Assembly (NCBI GenBank): GCA_039028695.1
Contig: JBCCHN010000009.1
Location: 1 to 64,000 of the forward strand
Direction of reading: 5' to 3'
DNA from: JANQKX01 sp039028695
GTDB lineage: Bacteria; Pseudomonadota; Alphaproteobacteria; Kiloniellales; Kiloniellaceae
DNA: 64,000 bases
Below are positions 15,785-24,520 of the stretch, one piece after another. Position 1 is the stretch's first letter, and every line of letters begins with the position of its first letter. A program made the translations under genes and the position numbers. The notes under the pieces are model-generated. The model saw only the letters and a program-made list of their open reading frames with translations. It was not told the origin of the DNA and ran no database searches.

Positions 15785-16951
15785 TTGGCGGTTCGCTCGG
15801 AAGTCCCTGGAAAAGGGGGGTTGATTGCCTTGGTCTCGGCCTGGCTTGTCACCCTTGCCGCCGTGTGCGGGCTGGCGGCCTACGCCTTTCTCGGGGGTGC
15901 GGTTTCCGATCATGGGTCCGAGGCTAAGCGTTCGGCGGAGTCTGATCAATCGGCATCGCCCCGCGTCACGAATAATCCCGACGATCAGACCGTCAATCAA
16001 CAAGCCTCCGCGCCGGGTGGGCAGCAACAGGACGACCTAGGCAGCCTACAGCAAATGTCGGATCGGCAACCGGACCTTCAGGAAGATCCACTTGTCGGCA
16101 CGGTCGGTGACGGTTCTCAATTTGCGGCCAGTGGTTCTGCGATAGGTGGTTCTGCGACAGATGCCGCGCAAACGGGTGGACCGGAGACCGGCCGGCCGGC
16201 TCCCCTGGTCGAAGGCAGTGGCCCCGCTTGGCAGCGCTTTGCCCGGCCCTTCGATCCCGCCGATTCCCGGCCGAGAATCGCTATTGTCATCACGGGGCTG
16301 GGCCTTTCGGATCAGTTTACCGAAGCGGCCATCGACCTTCTTCCACCCGAGATTACCCTGTCTTTTTCCCCCTATGCCATCGGTTTGGACAAGTGGATCT
16401 CGAGGGCGCGTGATCGGGGTCATGAGGTGATGATCGACTTACCCCTGGAGCCCTTGACCTATCCGGATGACGATCCTGGTTCCTTAACCCTCCTTACGGC
16501 CCTGCCCACCGGTGAAAACCTGTCCCGGCTCGAGACGATCTTAGGCAAGGGGGACAAGCTAGTAGGCTTGGCGGGCTACATGGGATCCCGATTTTCGGCC
16601 ACACGCGAGAAAATGCGCCCTATCTTGGACAGCTTGAAAGATAAGGGCCTTTTGTATTTGGATAATCACCCCGTGGACAAGGCGCACGCGGCCAAGTTGG
16701 CCAGTGAGCTGGGGGTACCTCGGGCAATTAACAATCGCCTGCTGGATGACGAACCCACAAGCGCGCGCACCATCGACTCCCGCCTTGCCTATACGGAAAG
16801 AATTGCCCTGCAAGACGGCTTCGCGGTGGCCATGGCGCAGCCTTATCCGATTACCATCAAGCAATTGCTCGCGTGGGCACAGGGCCTTGCCGACAGGGGC
16901 TTGGCGTTGGCTCCGCTAACGGCCGTCGCCGATAGCCAGCCCTTGAGGTGA
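15785..16951 (+). CDS. Divergent polysaccharide deacetylase family protein (YibQ-like)
   Basis: A 388-aa protein with an N-terminal membrane anchor (about 13-37, ALVSAWLVTLAAVCGLAAYA). A Gln/Ser-rich low-complexity linker runs to about 150, and a divergent polysaccharide deacetylase domain follows (DUF610/YibQ). The domain shows IAIVITGLGLSDQFTEAAI, HEVMIDLPLEPL and GLLYLDN. TTG 15785 is chosen as start because GGGGAT precedes it by about eight bases. The family accompanies envC and ctpA in proteobacteria and is thought to act at the cell envelope, but its reaction is not established. rppH begins three bases after the stop. Confidence 0.88.
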   Translation: MAVRSEVPGKGGLIALVSAWLVTLAAVCGLAAYAFLGGAVSDHGSEAKRSAESDQSASPRVTNNPDDQTVNQQASAPGGQQQDDLGSLQQMSDRQPDLQEDPLVGTVGDGSQFAASGSAIGGSATDAAQTGGPETGRPAPLVEGSGPAWQRFARPFDPADSRPRIAIVITGLGLSDQFTEAAIDLLPPEITLSFSPYAIGLDKWISRARDRGHEVMIDLPLEPLTYPDDDPGSLTLLTALPTGENLSRLETILGKGDKLVGLAGYMGSRFSATREKMRPILDSLKDKGLLYLDNHPVDKAHAAKLASELGVPRAINNRLLDDEPTSARTIDSRLAYTERIALQDGFAVAMAQPYPITIKQLLAWAQGLADRGLALAPLTAVADSQPLR

Positions 16952-16954
16952 CCG

Positions 16955-17476
16955 GTGGCCCCTAAAAGTAAGACACCGAAGCCCCAAGTCTCTGTGGAAC
17001 TACTGCCTTACCGACCCTGTGTCGGAATTACGCTCATCAATCGTGAGGGTCGGGTTTTTGTCGCGCGGCGCATTGATGCCCAGGTAGAGGCCTGGCAGAT
17101 GCCCCAAGGCGGCATCGACCCGGGCGAATTACCCCCGGCGGCGGCGCTGCGGGAGCTTGAGGAGGAAATCGGCACCGCCAACGCTGAAATCATTGGCGAA
17201 AGCCGGGACTGGTGGCACTACGATCTGCCGCCGGAGCTGGTTGGCAAGGTTTGGAAGGGTCGTTACCGGGGCCAACAGCAGAAATGGTTCGCGATGCGTT
17301 ATCTGGGGAGCGATGACGATATTGATATCAATACCGAGCATCCGGAATTTAACGCCTGGAAATGGGTTTCAATCCAGGCGCTTCCTGACCTCATTATCCC
17401 CTTTAAGCGCCGGATTTATGAAAAGGTAGTGGCCGAATTCGGCCACTTGGCCGGATTGGAAACCAAAGAAAACTAG
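16955..17476 (+). CDS. rppH: RNA pyrophosphohydrolase
   Basis: A 173-aa Nudix hydrolase that removes pyrophosphate from mRNA 5' ends and so triggers decay. The Nudix box GGIDPGELPPAAALREL plus EEEIG is complete (about 50-72). The family sequence WQMPQGGID precedes it and GQQQKWFAMRY follows. The start is GTG 16955, three bases after the yibQ stop. A ten-residue basic N-terminal tail (APKSKTPKPQ) precedes the usual fold. Convergent with the ferritin-like gene 18 bases downstream. Confidence 0.95.
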   Translation: MAPKSKTPKPQVSVELLPYRPCVGITLINREGRVFVARRIDAQVEAWQMPQGGIDPGELPPAAALRELEEEIGTANAEIIGESRDWWHYDLPPELVGKVWKGRYRGQQQKWFAMRYLGSDDDIDINTEHPEFNAWKWVSIQALPDLIIPFKRRIYEKVVAEFGHLAGLETKEN

Positions 17477-17494
17477 CAAGGGGTAATCGCGTCT

Positions 17495-18310
17495 CTAGGC
17501 CGCAACAGCCTTCGCGGCGCGGAATTTCATGAAACGATAGCCTAAATCTGCAACCCAGCGGGACAAGCGCCCTTGAGGATTGAGGCCGGCCGCCTTGAAG
17601 GTCATGGAAACCGCCCGACGCACATGTTTGGGGCGGTAGTAGCCATAGGCCCGGCTCATATAGGCGCGAGACCAGCGTTTGCGCTCATAGGCTTCGCCAT
17701 CTGCGTTGGCGGCATAGTAAGCATAGGCCAACTCGTCGTCTTCGCTTTCCCCGATTCGGCCCAAGGCGACCATGACCCGGCGCCATCGGCCGATGTTCTC
17801 CCGTTCCAGGTAACCCCTGAGGTAATCGTAAAAGAGCTTGTAATGACGCATTTCATCGGCGGCAATGCGTTGGCATATCTCCTTCAAGACCGGCTCATCG
17901 GTGGCCTCCCCCAAGGCCGAATAGTAAGACGAGGTTCCCACCTCGACGATGCAGCGCGCCACCAGTTCTCCTGAGCGGGAGCCGCGCACCGACGCCGAGG
18001 CCTCTAGGGGTATTTGATAACCGTCTGTAAAGCTTTTAAACGCGGCCTCAAAGTCAAAGGAAGGATCGGCCATCTTGGCCCAACGGGCGAGGACTTCGCC
18101 ATGCTGCACTTCCTCGACGGACCAGGCTTTGGCAGCGGCCATAAAGGCCTCATCATCGGCAAAGACATTGCAGAGGTAGGTTGCATAGTCGGCGCCGTTA
18201 TACTCCACCATACTGGCCGCCTTGATGATTTTCAAAAGCTCGCCATCCACCTTGTCCGGCTCGAAGGCTGACCAGGAAATATCGTCGGGTTTCCATAAGT
18301 TAGAGATCAT
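17495..18310 (-). CDS. Ferritin-like (diiron fold) protein of unknown function
   Basis: A 271-aa all-helical protein. Two ligand sets typical of a ferritin-like diiron site are visible: Glu in AASMVEYNGADYATYL with EEVQHG, and Glu in CIVEVGTSSYYSAL with ADEMRHYKLFYDYL. This gives two E-x-x-H pairs and their partner glutamates. The C-terminal 90 residues are Tyr- and Arg-rich (AYMSRAYGYYRPKHVRR) and outside the core. It could be an oxidase, desaturase-like enzyme or iron-handling protein; nothing here decides. It stands alone on the minus strand, convergent with rppH. Confidence 0.75.
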   Translation of the reverse strand: MISNLWKPDDISWSAFEPDKVDGELLKIIKAASMVEYNGADYATYLCNVFADDEAFMAAAKAWSVEEVQHGEVLARWAKMADPSFDFEAAFKSFTDGYQIPLEASASVRGSRSGELVARCIVEVGTSSYYSALGEATDEPVLKEICQRIAADEMRHYKLFYDYLRGYLERENIGRWRRVMVALGRIGESEDDELAYAYYAANADGEAYERKRWSRAYMSRAYGYYRPKHVRRAVSMTFKAAGLNPQGRLSRWVADLGYRFMKFRAAKAVAA

Positions 18311-18453
18311 GGTGTGTTTCTCGGCAACTCGCTGGGGCTATGAATTGCAGGGGCCGACCGGCCGGCTGGGCGTCACGAAACTATCACATAATCTAATTTG
18401 GCCACATAGTCCATCCTGGGTCACAGCCAAGACAGCTAAGATGATGGACGAAT

Positions 18454-19383
18454 TTAGATGTCGCCTTTTGGGTCCGCCGCATCGCTGATTTGCTTTGCTG
18501 CCTCTTCGAGCAACCAGGTGCGAAAGGCCTCCACCTTGGGCGGTACGGCCCCCGTACGGGTGAGCAGGTAATAGGAAAAGGTTAGGGGAGTGTTCAGGCT
18601 GGCGTCAAAGGGGCGCACCAGACGCCCGCTGGCCAGGTCGTCGGCAACAAGCTTGTCGCCCATTAAGGCTACTCCCTGGCCGTCAAGGGCGGCTTTTACG
18701 GCCATGGACTCCCAGGTGAAGCGCGGGCCCCGGCTTGGGTCGATGCTGGTCAGGCCGGCCGCCAGCAACCACATGCGCCAGCTCGGCTCGGCTTCTTTCC
18801 AATCAATGTGTAGCAGTGTGTGGTGGCGCAGATCTTCGGGCGTGCGCAAGGGGGGCGGACCCTCAAGAAGGACAGGGCTGCAGACCGGTGTGTTGACTTG
18901 TCCGAAAAGCCGATCCACACGCACACCCTTGTATCCGCCCGGGCCATAGCGCAAAGCCACGTCCATGTCGTCGCGCAGCAGATCCACCCGCCGGTCGGTT
19001 CCGTCGATGCGAATCTCGATGTCTGGGTGCCGGCGGCGGAAGTCCTCCAGCCGGGGCACCAACCAGATGGCGCCAAAGGACGGGCCGACACTAATGGAAA
19101 GCTCGTTGCTGTCAGTAAAATTTTGAATCTGCTCAACCCCTTGCCCCAGTAGATCGAAGCCCTGGCTCAGCATGGGCAAGGCAACTTGACCGGCCTGTGT
19201 TAGGCGCAGCGCCCGGGTTAAACGGCGAAAAAGGACCACGCCAAGCGTCTCTTCCAGTGCCTTTATCTGGTGGCTGACGGCCGCCGGGGTCACGTTGAGT
19301 TCCTCTGCCGCCTTGGTGAAGCTGAGATGACGTGCGGCTGCCTCAAAGGCACGGAGGGCGTTGAGGGGTGGGAGACTACGCAT
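18454..19383 (-). CDS. LysR family regulator, GcvA-like
   Basis: A 309-aa LysR-type transcription regulator. The N-terminal winged helix (about 1-62) reads LPPLNALRAFEAAARHLSFT and TPAAVSHQIKALEE, which is typical of the GcvA subgroup. The substrate-binding domain (about 92-300) contains IRIDGTDRRVDL and DVALRYGPG, also GcvA-type. It is divergent from the EamA transporter gene, with a 219-base AT-rich gap between the two starts, so that transporter is the most likely target, as is common for LysR pairs. The effector is unknown. Confidence 0.88.
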   Translation of the reverse strand: MRSLPPLNALRAFEAAARHLSFTKAAEELNVTPAAVSHQIKALEETLGVVLFRRLTRALRLTQAGQVALPMLSQGFDLLGQGVEQIQNFTDSNELSISVGPSFGAIWLVPRLEDFRRRHPDIEIRIDGTDRRVDLLRDDMDVALRYGPGGYKGVRVDRLFGQVNTPVCSPVLLEGPPPLRTPEDLRHHTLLHIDWKEAEPSWRMWLLAAGLTSIDPSRGPRFTWESMAVKAALDGQGVALMGDKLVADDLASGRLVRPFDASLNTPLTFSYYLLTRTGAVPPKVEAFRTWLLEEAAKQISDAADPKGDI

Positions 19384-19602
19384 TATCGGCGATACCTGAG
19401 AATTTCTAATTCGTATTTTGAGATCTTATCATTTGCGCGAGAATACAACTATCTGAGATATAAAGGCAAACATAGTCGTAGTATCTTCATATATAAGAAA
19501 ATTTTGGAGAGTATTCAAAAATTTCTAAACTGATCTTTGCTAAAGCCAACCGTGGCGACACCTATACGTCTCGGTCTGAAGAATGGGAAATAGGGGCGTC
19601 AC

Positions 19603-20493
19603 ATGACGGACGAATGTGAAAAGGGCGCGCAGGGCCGGTTGGTCCAGTCCGACTACTATGTGGGGGTTCTCTTCGTAGTAGCCGCGGCAATCACCTACAG
19701 CACGGCAGGCCTTTTTACCAAGGGCGTGACGGCTGGTTCGTGGGAAGTCATTTTTTGGCGCGGCCTCTTTGCAGCGGCTTTCACAACGGCTTGGGCGCTG
19801 AGCAAAGGAGCGCTGCGGCAGAACTTTTGCGGCATGGGCTATAGCGGTCTGGCAGTGGGAGTGGTGGGCGCCTTGGGGACGGCGGCCTTCATTCCAGCCT
19901 TTAAGTATACATCTATTGCCAATGTTTCCCTGATCTATGCGGCTGCTCCCTTAATCGCCGCGCTTCTGGCTTGGTTGGCTATCGGCGAAAAGGCTTCCCG
20001 CAGGACCATCGCGGGCTGTGCCGGCGCCTTGCTGGGCGTGGCCATCATTGTGTCGGGATCCGTCGGCCATCTAAGCTTCAATAGCGACTTGCTAATCGGC
20101 GATCTTTTGGCCGTTTGGATGACCACTGCCATGGCTTGCATCATGGTCATCTACCGAAAATATCCCGATACGCCCGTGGCCGGCCCGGCGGTTTTGCAAT
20201 CCTTGTTGTTGCTACCCTTCGCCGCGGTCTTGGGAAGCCCCTTTCAAATCGCGGAATCGGAGGTTTGGATCCTGGCGGCCTTTGGGCTACTGTTCGCCAT
20301 CGCCTCGGTCACTCTGGCGGAGGGGGCAAAGCGGGTTCCCTCGGGTCAAACCGCGCTGTTGAGTGCGCTGGAAACGCCGCTCGCTCCAATCTTTGCCTTC
20401 CTTTTGTTTGCGGAGATTCCCGGCACTCCCACGTTTCTGGGCGGTGCGGTGGTCTTACTGGCGGTTCTTCTTTCAATTAAGAGAAACGGCTAG
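19603..20493 (+). CDS. EamA/DMT family transporter
   Basis: A 296-aa inner membrane protein with about ten predicted membrane segments in two EamA repeats. The first starts near GVLFVVAAAITYSTAGLFTKG and carries the motif FWRGLFAA. The second starts near LIGDLLAVWMTTAMACIMVIYR. Typical family end motifs PLIAALLAWLAIGEK and TPLAPIFAFLLFAEIPG are present. Members export amino acids or other metabolites, but the substrate cannot be read from the sequence. It is divergent from the LysR gene, its likely regulator. Confidence 0.85.
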   Translation: MTDECEKGAQGRLVQSDYYVGVLFVVAAAITYSTAGLFTKGVTAGSWEVIFWRGLFAAAFTTAWALSKGALRQNFCGMGYSGLAVGVVGALGTAAFIPAFKYTSIANVSLIYAAAPLIAALLAWLAIGEKASRRTIAGCAGALLGVAIIVSGSVGHLSFNSDLLIGDLLAVWMTTAMACIMVIYRKYPDTPVAGPAVLQSLLLLPFAAVLGSPFQIAESEVWILAAFGLLFAIASVTLAEGAKRVPSGQTALLSALETPLAPIFAFLLFAEIPGTPTFLGGAVVLLAVLLSIKRNG

Positions 20494-20637
20494 GCGGGAT
20501 GACAACGTGTTTGGCCCGAATGCGAACCGTTTTCGAGGCGGGAAAGAACCGCTCAAGCAAGCTCAATTGGAAAGAAATCCGCCTACATCTGACCATTAAG
20601 CGAAGCCCGGGCAACAAAACTGATTCTCCGAAAAAGA

Positions 20638-21756
20638 TTACAGCAAGCTCACCAGGGAAACCAATTCCGCCTGTCTGGAAAGACCCATTTTGGATTTGGC
20701 TGATTTGAGGTAGTTCCGAGCGGTCCCCAATCCGATCGCAAGGATGGCGGCTGACTCCGCGGGTGTGTGCCCAAAACCAACGAGTGCGGTCACCTGGGCT
20801 TCCGAGGCGGTCAAACCGTAAGCTTCACGCAACGCAGCGAGCACGCTTTTAGGGGGCAAGTTCGGCTTCCGCCATAAGGTAACCACAGCAATGGCGGCGG
20901 CCGCGCCCAGCACATTTCGCGCCACGCCCGTAACTGGCATCGCGCGGAAAACGATCTGGCAATCGGGATTTGTCGTCGCCAACACAGTGCAAGCAACCCC
21001 GCCATCTCCGCTGAGGGCCGTTTCGAGCGCACGATCAAGCCTTGCCTGATCCTCTCGACAGGGTGCGATAAGCCAGCCACTCCTCTGGTCAAAAAACCTG
21101 CAAAAAAGGGTATCAGCCTCTTCGGTCCAGCTGATGACGGATCCGCGAGCATCAAACTCCAGCCACATCTCGCCACGCCGCTCAATCTGCTTTTTTGCGC
21201 CTTGAGCCTCAGCATTCAGAAAGGACCTGGAAATAGCCGCTGCCATTCGGATCTTCGGCAGCGTGTCATTTATCCATCCAACTTCTAATGGGCCATAGGG
21301 ATCGCCGGCTGCGCCACGCTTAAGGCTGAGGTAAAGTTGCCCGATCTTTGGCGAGCTATCGATCTGGGCACAGGCATGCCACCGCAAATTTCGCGGTCGC
21401 AAGAACTCTTCATAAAAAGGATCTTTGTTGATCTCATCCAATGTGAATTGATCGAAATCGGTCACAAAGCCATGTTCCGAACTCGGACTCACGCGAGACA
21501 ATCGAGGGTCTGGCGGAGCAAGACCAGTCAGGTATTCGTCGACGAATTCGGCGATTGTATCGGTAGCGAGGACAAACTCCGAGCGATCCACCAGATTTTG
21601 TCCGTCACGGGGATTATGACGCACGAGCGTGGCACCGGACGCTCCAGCAGATTTGGCCAACAAGGCCAGAGAGCGCCGCCAATCTTCCCCGATCAAAGCG
21701 GACTCGACCAAACGATCCGACGCACGGAACAGCTCTGCAGGAGAAATCGTCATCAA
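20638..21756 (-). CDS. LuxR-type HTH regulator
   Basis: A 372-aa regulator with a LuxR-type helix-turn-helix at about 310-370 (YGLTASEAQVTALVGFGHTPAES, with the recognition helix near LGTARNYLKSAKSKMG). The upstream 300 residues have no recognised autoinducer-binding or receiver domain. They resemble the variable sensory regions of alphaproteobacterial LuxR solos, with a PAS-like part at about 200-290 (MWLEFDARGSVISWTEEA). It is divergent from the secreted protein gene at 22014, with a 257-base gap, and may regulate it. Confidence 0.8.
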   Translation of the reverse strand: MMTISPAELFRASDRLVESALIGEDWRRSLALLAKSAGASGATLVRHNPRDGQNLVDRSEFVLATDTIAEFVDEYLTGLAPPDPRLSRVSPSSEHGFVTDFDQFTLDEINKDPFYEEFLRPRNLRWHACAQIDSSPKIGQLYLSLKRGAAGDPYGPLEVGWINDTLPKIRMAAAISRSFLNAEAQGAKKQIERRGEMWLEFDARGSVISWTEEADTLFCRFFDQRSGWLIAPCREDQARLDRALETALSGDGGVACTVLATTNPDCQIVFRAMPVTGVARNVLGAAAAIAVVTLWRKPNLPPKSVLAALREAYGLTASEAQVTALVGFGHTPAESAAILAIGLGTARNYLKSAKSKMGLSRQAELVSLVSLL

Positions 21757-21983
21757 CCACTCTCTGCTAACCGATTTAACGCACTTTAGCAGAAACTTGA
21801 GATAAAATCACGGCCAGAGGTTAGTAGAATTGAAGGCTAGCCCGATGTCCGAACTTTTTAGGGTGATTTTCCTATTTTTCGGTATCAAGACCTAAGCTGC
21901 ACGTTTTCGCTGCTCAAAATCCGCTGATTCTGGCCAAAACAGTCCTATTTGGGACTAGGAGCCCGTTGCAATTCGCCAATAGA

Positions 21984-21999
21984 GTTAACCTTTGTTAAC
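21984..21999 (+). promoter_or_regulatory. Paired GTTAAC sites before the secreted protein gene
   Basis: GTTAAC-CTTT-GTTAAC lies 14 bases before the ATG at 22014. Each half is self-palindromic, so the pair reads as both a direct and an inverted repeat. It could be an operator. No matching factor is recognised. Confidence 0.25.
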
Positions 22000-22013
22000 G
22001 AGGGAGACTGGCG

Positions 22014-23801
22014 ATGCGGCGGGTGATTAGCGGTTTAGCCTTAGCGCTTTTCGTTGTTCTTGGCACTGTTTGGCATTCAAAAGTTGCCGTTTCTGACGCC
22101 AGCAAAGAAACACCACTCGATTTTGATTTTAGGTACACACTTTGGACATTGGAAGTTTTGACACTCGTTATTTTCGACCTAAAGTCGATACCCGAAAATT
22201 CCAATTTGGTTGCAGACGCCCCGGGCCAACCGGCTGCCCGTTCCAGCGACAAGGCGGGCGGGCCGTTAACCTATCGGCTTGCCAATTTTAACGCGTCGAC
22301 GCAAAAAGGCGAACCGCGCTTCAATAACCGCATGAAAAAAACCATTTGGGCGCGCTGGACCGCTGACCGGAATGCCAAGGTTATTCTCCACACCATCGGT
22401 AGCGACTTTGACACAGCTTTGGCCGTGCATACGGGCAAGAAAGTAAACAAGCTCAAAAAAATCGCGTTTAACGACAACATCAACATTCCCAGTATTTCCC
22501 GAAACCATAGCCTTGTTGAATTTAATGCAAAAAAGGGGACGCAATATAAAATTCAGATGGGTAGCAAATCCGGGGACGAAGGCATTGTTCTGCTCACTGG
22601 ATCGATGGTGCCCAAAGCCGGCGGACTGAGTGTTTTCCTTGCCCAGGTCGACGGCACCAACTATAGCGGCCGAAACTATACCTGCGTGATCAGCGACGTT
22701 GAGGACAATAACTGCGGCGATCCGACCTTTGTTTTGCACAATAGCAGCAAAAAGAAGATTACGGTTACCGCCGACCATTCTTTGGGGCCGAACATTGATA
22801 GCCCTAACGCCATCACACTAAATCCCGGCGCTGTAGCCACCATAACCTATGCCTTTCGATCAGGTTTCGATACCCTGACCAACAGAAGCCTTTCCGGCGA
22901 ATTTATGTTCACGGCCAAAAGGGGCAAGAAACTGATTAACGAAGTGCACCTACCGGCCTTGATCACGGTGACGGAAGATCTTGGTGCCTCAGATTCATTG
23001 TCTGCCGTAATCTCGCCAACGGTAAGAGCGGCACAAGTCAACCAACCCATGGCCTTTGAAATGGCGATCACCAATAACGGTAATCAAAAGGCCGTTGGTT
23101 GCCACGCGCGACCCGATCGGTTTGTTCCCACCCAGGTTTTTTGGGCTCAGAAGAAATCAAAGAAAAAGGGCGGATTTGGGCCGATTAACCGCGTATTTTC
23201 GCTCAAACCCGGCCAAACAAAAAACTATTTGGTTTGGCTCGCTCCGATGCAATCTCGTGCCGGAGATCCAACCTTTGCCGGCAGCAACCAAGTCCGCATT
23301 GATTGCGCCAACACCAAGTTTCTGGCCTTCGACCTTAAAAATAACTTCGATATTACGACACGGGGCTCTTGGATCCCGGCACAGCTAACGGCGAATATCA
23401 CGTCTCCAAAGGGCGATATCATCCGGGTCCCCAAGAAAAAAGCTGCTAGCTTTACGGCCGTCATAAAAAATAAGGGTAAATCCAAAGCAAACCTGCGGGT
23501 TTCACCTACCTATGGCGCGCCTTTCCAGGACCTGGACCGCTATGGCATGACAGTTTGCAAACTGACCAAGAAAAAGGGTAAGTGCGACTTGCCGCCTTCT
23601 TTTAGTGTGTCCTTTGAGGCAAAAAAGAAGTCTACCCACTACATCAAGGTCTTTGTGACAGCACCAGCGAATGACCCCGGTTTTGATCAACAGGAACGGC
23701 GCGTCTTCGTCAACGTCTGGCAAAACAAGCCGAATTTTGATCTACCGGGAACAAGCTCGGTTATTGTCGCCTCGGACAGCGTGGCGCCGCGGCTGAGATA
23801 A
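22014..23801 (+). CDS. Large secreted beta-rich protein with PPC-like domain
   Basis: A 595-aa protein with an N-terminal hydrophobic export signal (RRVISGLALALFVVLGTVW). Residues about 84-200 match the pre-peptidase C-terminal-like fold seen in many secreted proteins: KKTIWARWTADRNAK, then the hallmark GSDFDTALAVHTG and a later GTQYKIQMG. The rest (about 210-580) looks like three or four Ig/CARDB-like beta domains, e.g. ITNNGNQKA and AVIKNKGKSKANLRVSP, with a few cysteines and many Lys-Lys-Lys patches. No catalytic motif is visible. Codon use is more AT-rich than in the housekeeping neighbours. Start ATG 22014 follows GAGGGAG. An adhesive or matrix role is only a guess. Confidence 0.7.
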   Translation: MRRVISGLALALFVVLGTVWHSKVAVSDASKETPLDFDFRYTLWTLEVLTLVIFDLKSIPENSNLVADAPGQPAARSSDKAGGPLTYRLANFNASTQKGEPRFNNRMKKTIWARWTADRNAKVILHTIGSDFDTALAVHTGKKVNKLKKIAFNDNINIPSISRNHSLVEFNAKKGTQYKIQMGSKSGDEGIVLLTGSMVPKAGGLSVFLAQVDGTNYSGRNYTCVISDVEDNNCGDPTFVLHNSSKKKITVTADHSLGPNIDSPNAITLNPGAVATITYAFRSGFDTLTNRSLSGEFMFTAKRGKKLINEVHLPALITVTEDLGASDSLSAVISPTVRAAQVNQPMAFEMAITNNGNQKAVGCHARPDRFVPTQVFWAQKKSKKKGGFGPINRVFSLKPGQTKNYLVWLAPMQSRAGDPTFAGSNQVRIDCANTKFLAFDLKNNFDITTRGSWIPAQLTANITSPKGDIIRVPKKKAASFTAVIKNKGKSKANLRVSPTYGAPFQDLDRYGMTVCKLTKKKGKCDLPPSFSVSFEAKKKSTHYIKVFVTAPANDPGFDQQERRVFVNVWQNKPNFDLPGTSSVIVASDSVAPRLR

Positions 23802-24057
23802 ATCTAACCGGTAATTCCGAATTTAGGACCGGTCTTGGTGCTCTGGCATCAGTATGACCGAATTCGCCATAGCGCATAAAAGGGTGCGCTGACAGTGGCC
23901 TATGGGGGACCTCTCCTCAGAGATCTCGGCGAGACGCCTTACCGGCGTTCATATCAAGGAGTAGAACCCTAAGCGCAGTTTAGCTTGTGCCAGACTAACT
24001 TTCGCCGGTCATAAAAGGGCGTGTTGGGAAAACCAGCTTAAACCTTTTGACAATTGC

Positions 24058-24462
24058 CTAAGCAACCGCCTGGATCATGGCCTCGGCAACGGCGATTTTC
24101 TGCTCAACCTTTGCACGGTCATCGTCGCTTTTGACATCCACCAGGTCGTCGCGCAGGTTTTTCAGCTCTTGCTCAACCTTTGCCCGATCAATGTCCCCAA
24201 CGGGCATGGCATGCTCTGCCAAAACCGTGCATCGGGCGGGAGTCACCTCGGCAAAGCCGCCGGCCACGAAAATCCGGTCGGTCACCTGTCCAGCCTCATA
24301 GACCTGGATGATCCCGGGCCGAACCCCCGAAATCATGGGCGAATGGCGAGGCAAAACGCCAAAATCACCTTCTTCTCCCGGCACCACGACCATCTCGGCG
24401 CTTTTGGAAAGCAAGAGCTTTTCCGGAGAAACCAGTTCAAACTCAACCTGCGTTTCGGCCAT
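24058..24462 (-). CDS. atpC: ATP synthase F1 subunit epsilon
   Basis: A 134-aa epsilon subunit of the F1 central stalk. The beta-sandwich begins VEFELVSPEKLLLSKSAEMVVVPGEEGDFGVLPRHSP, of which the PGEEGDFGVLPRH core is diagnostic. A C-terminal two-helix hairpin follows (ERTK-like region reading DRAKVEQELKNLRDDL and a near repeat DRAKVEQKIAVAEAM). It is the last gene of the atpHAGDC operon. The 256 bases beyond its stop, up to the convergent gene end at 23801, hold no clear gene or T-tailed terminator. Confidence 0.96.
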   Translation of the reverse strand: MAETQVEFELVSPEKLLLSKSAEMVVVPGEEGDFGVLPRHSPMISGVRPGIIQVYEAGQVTDRIFVAGGFAEVTPARCTVLAEHAMPVGDIDRAKVEQELKNLRDDLVDVKSDDDRAKVEQKIAVAEAMIQAVA

Positions 24463-24520
24463 TTCTTTTTGCCCTGGAGATGCCCTTAAAGGTTTGTCTT
24501 AGCCTCGATAGGCTGCGTCC

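Noticed and set aside
23802..24057. Possible small RNA or terminator between the secreted protein gene and atpC
   Set aside because: Only a short ACGCC/GGCGT hairpin without a T run is visible, and no known RNA family matches by eye.
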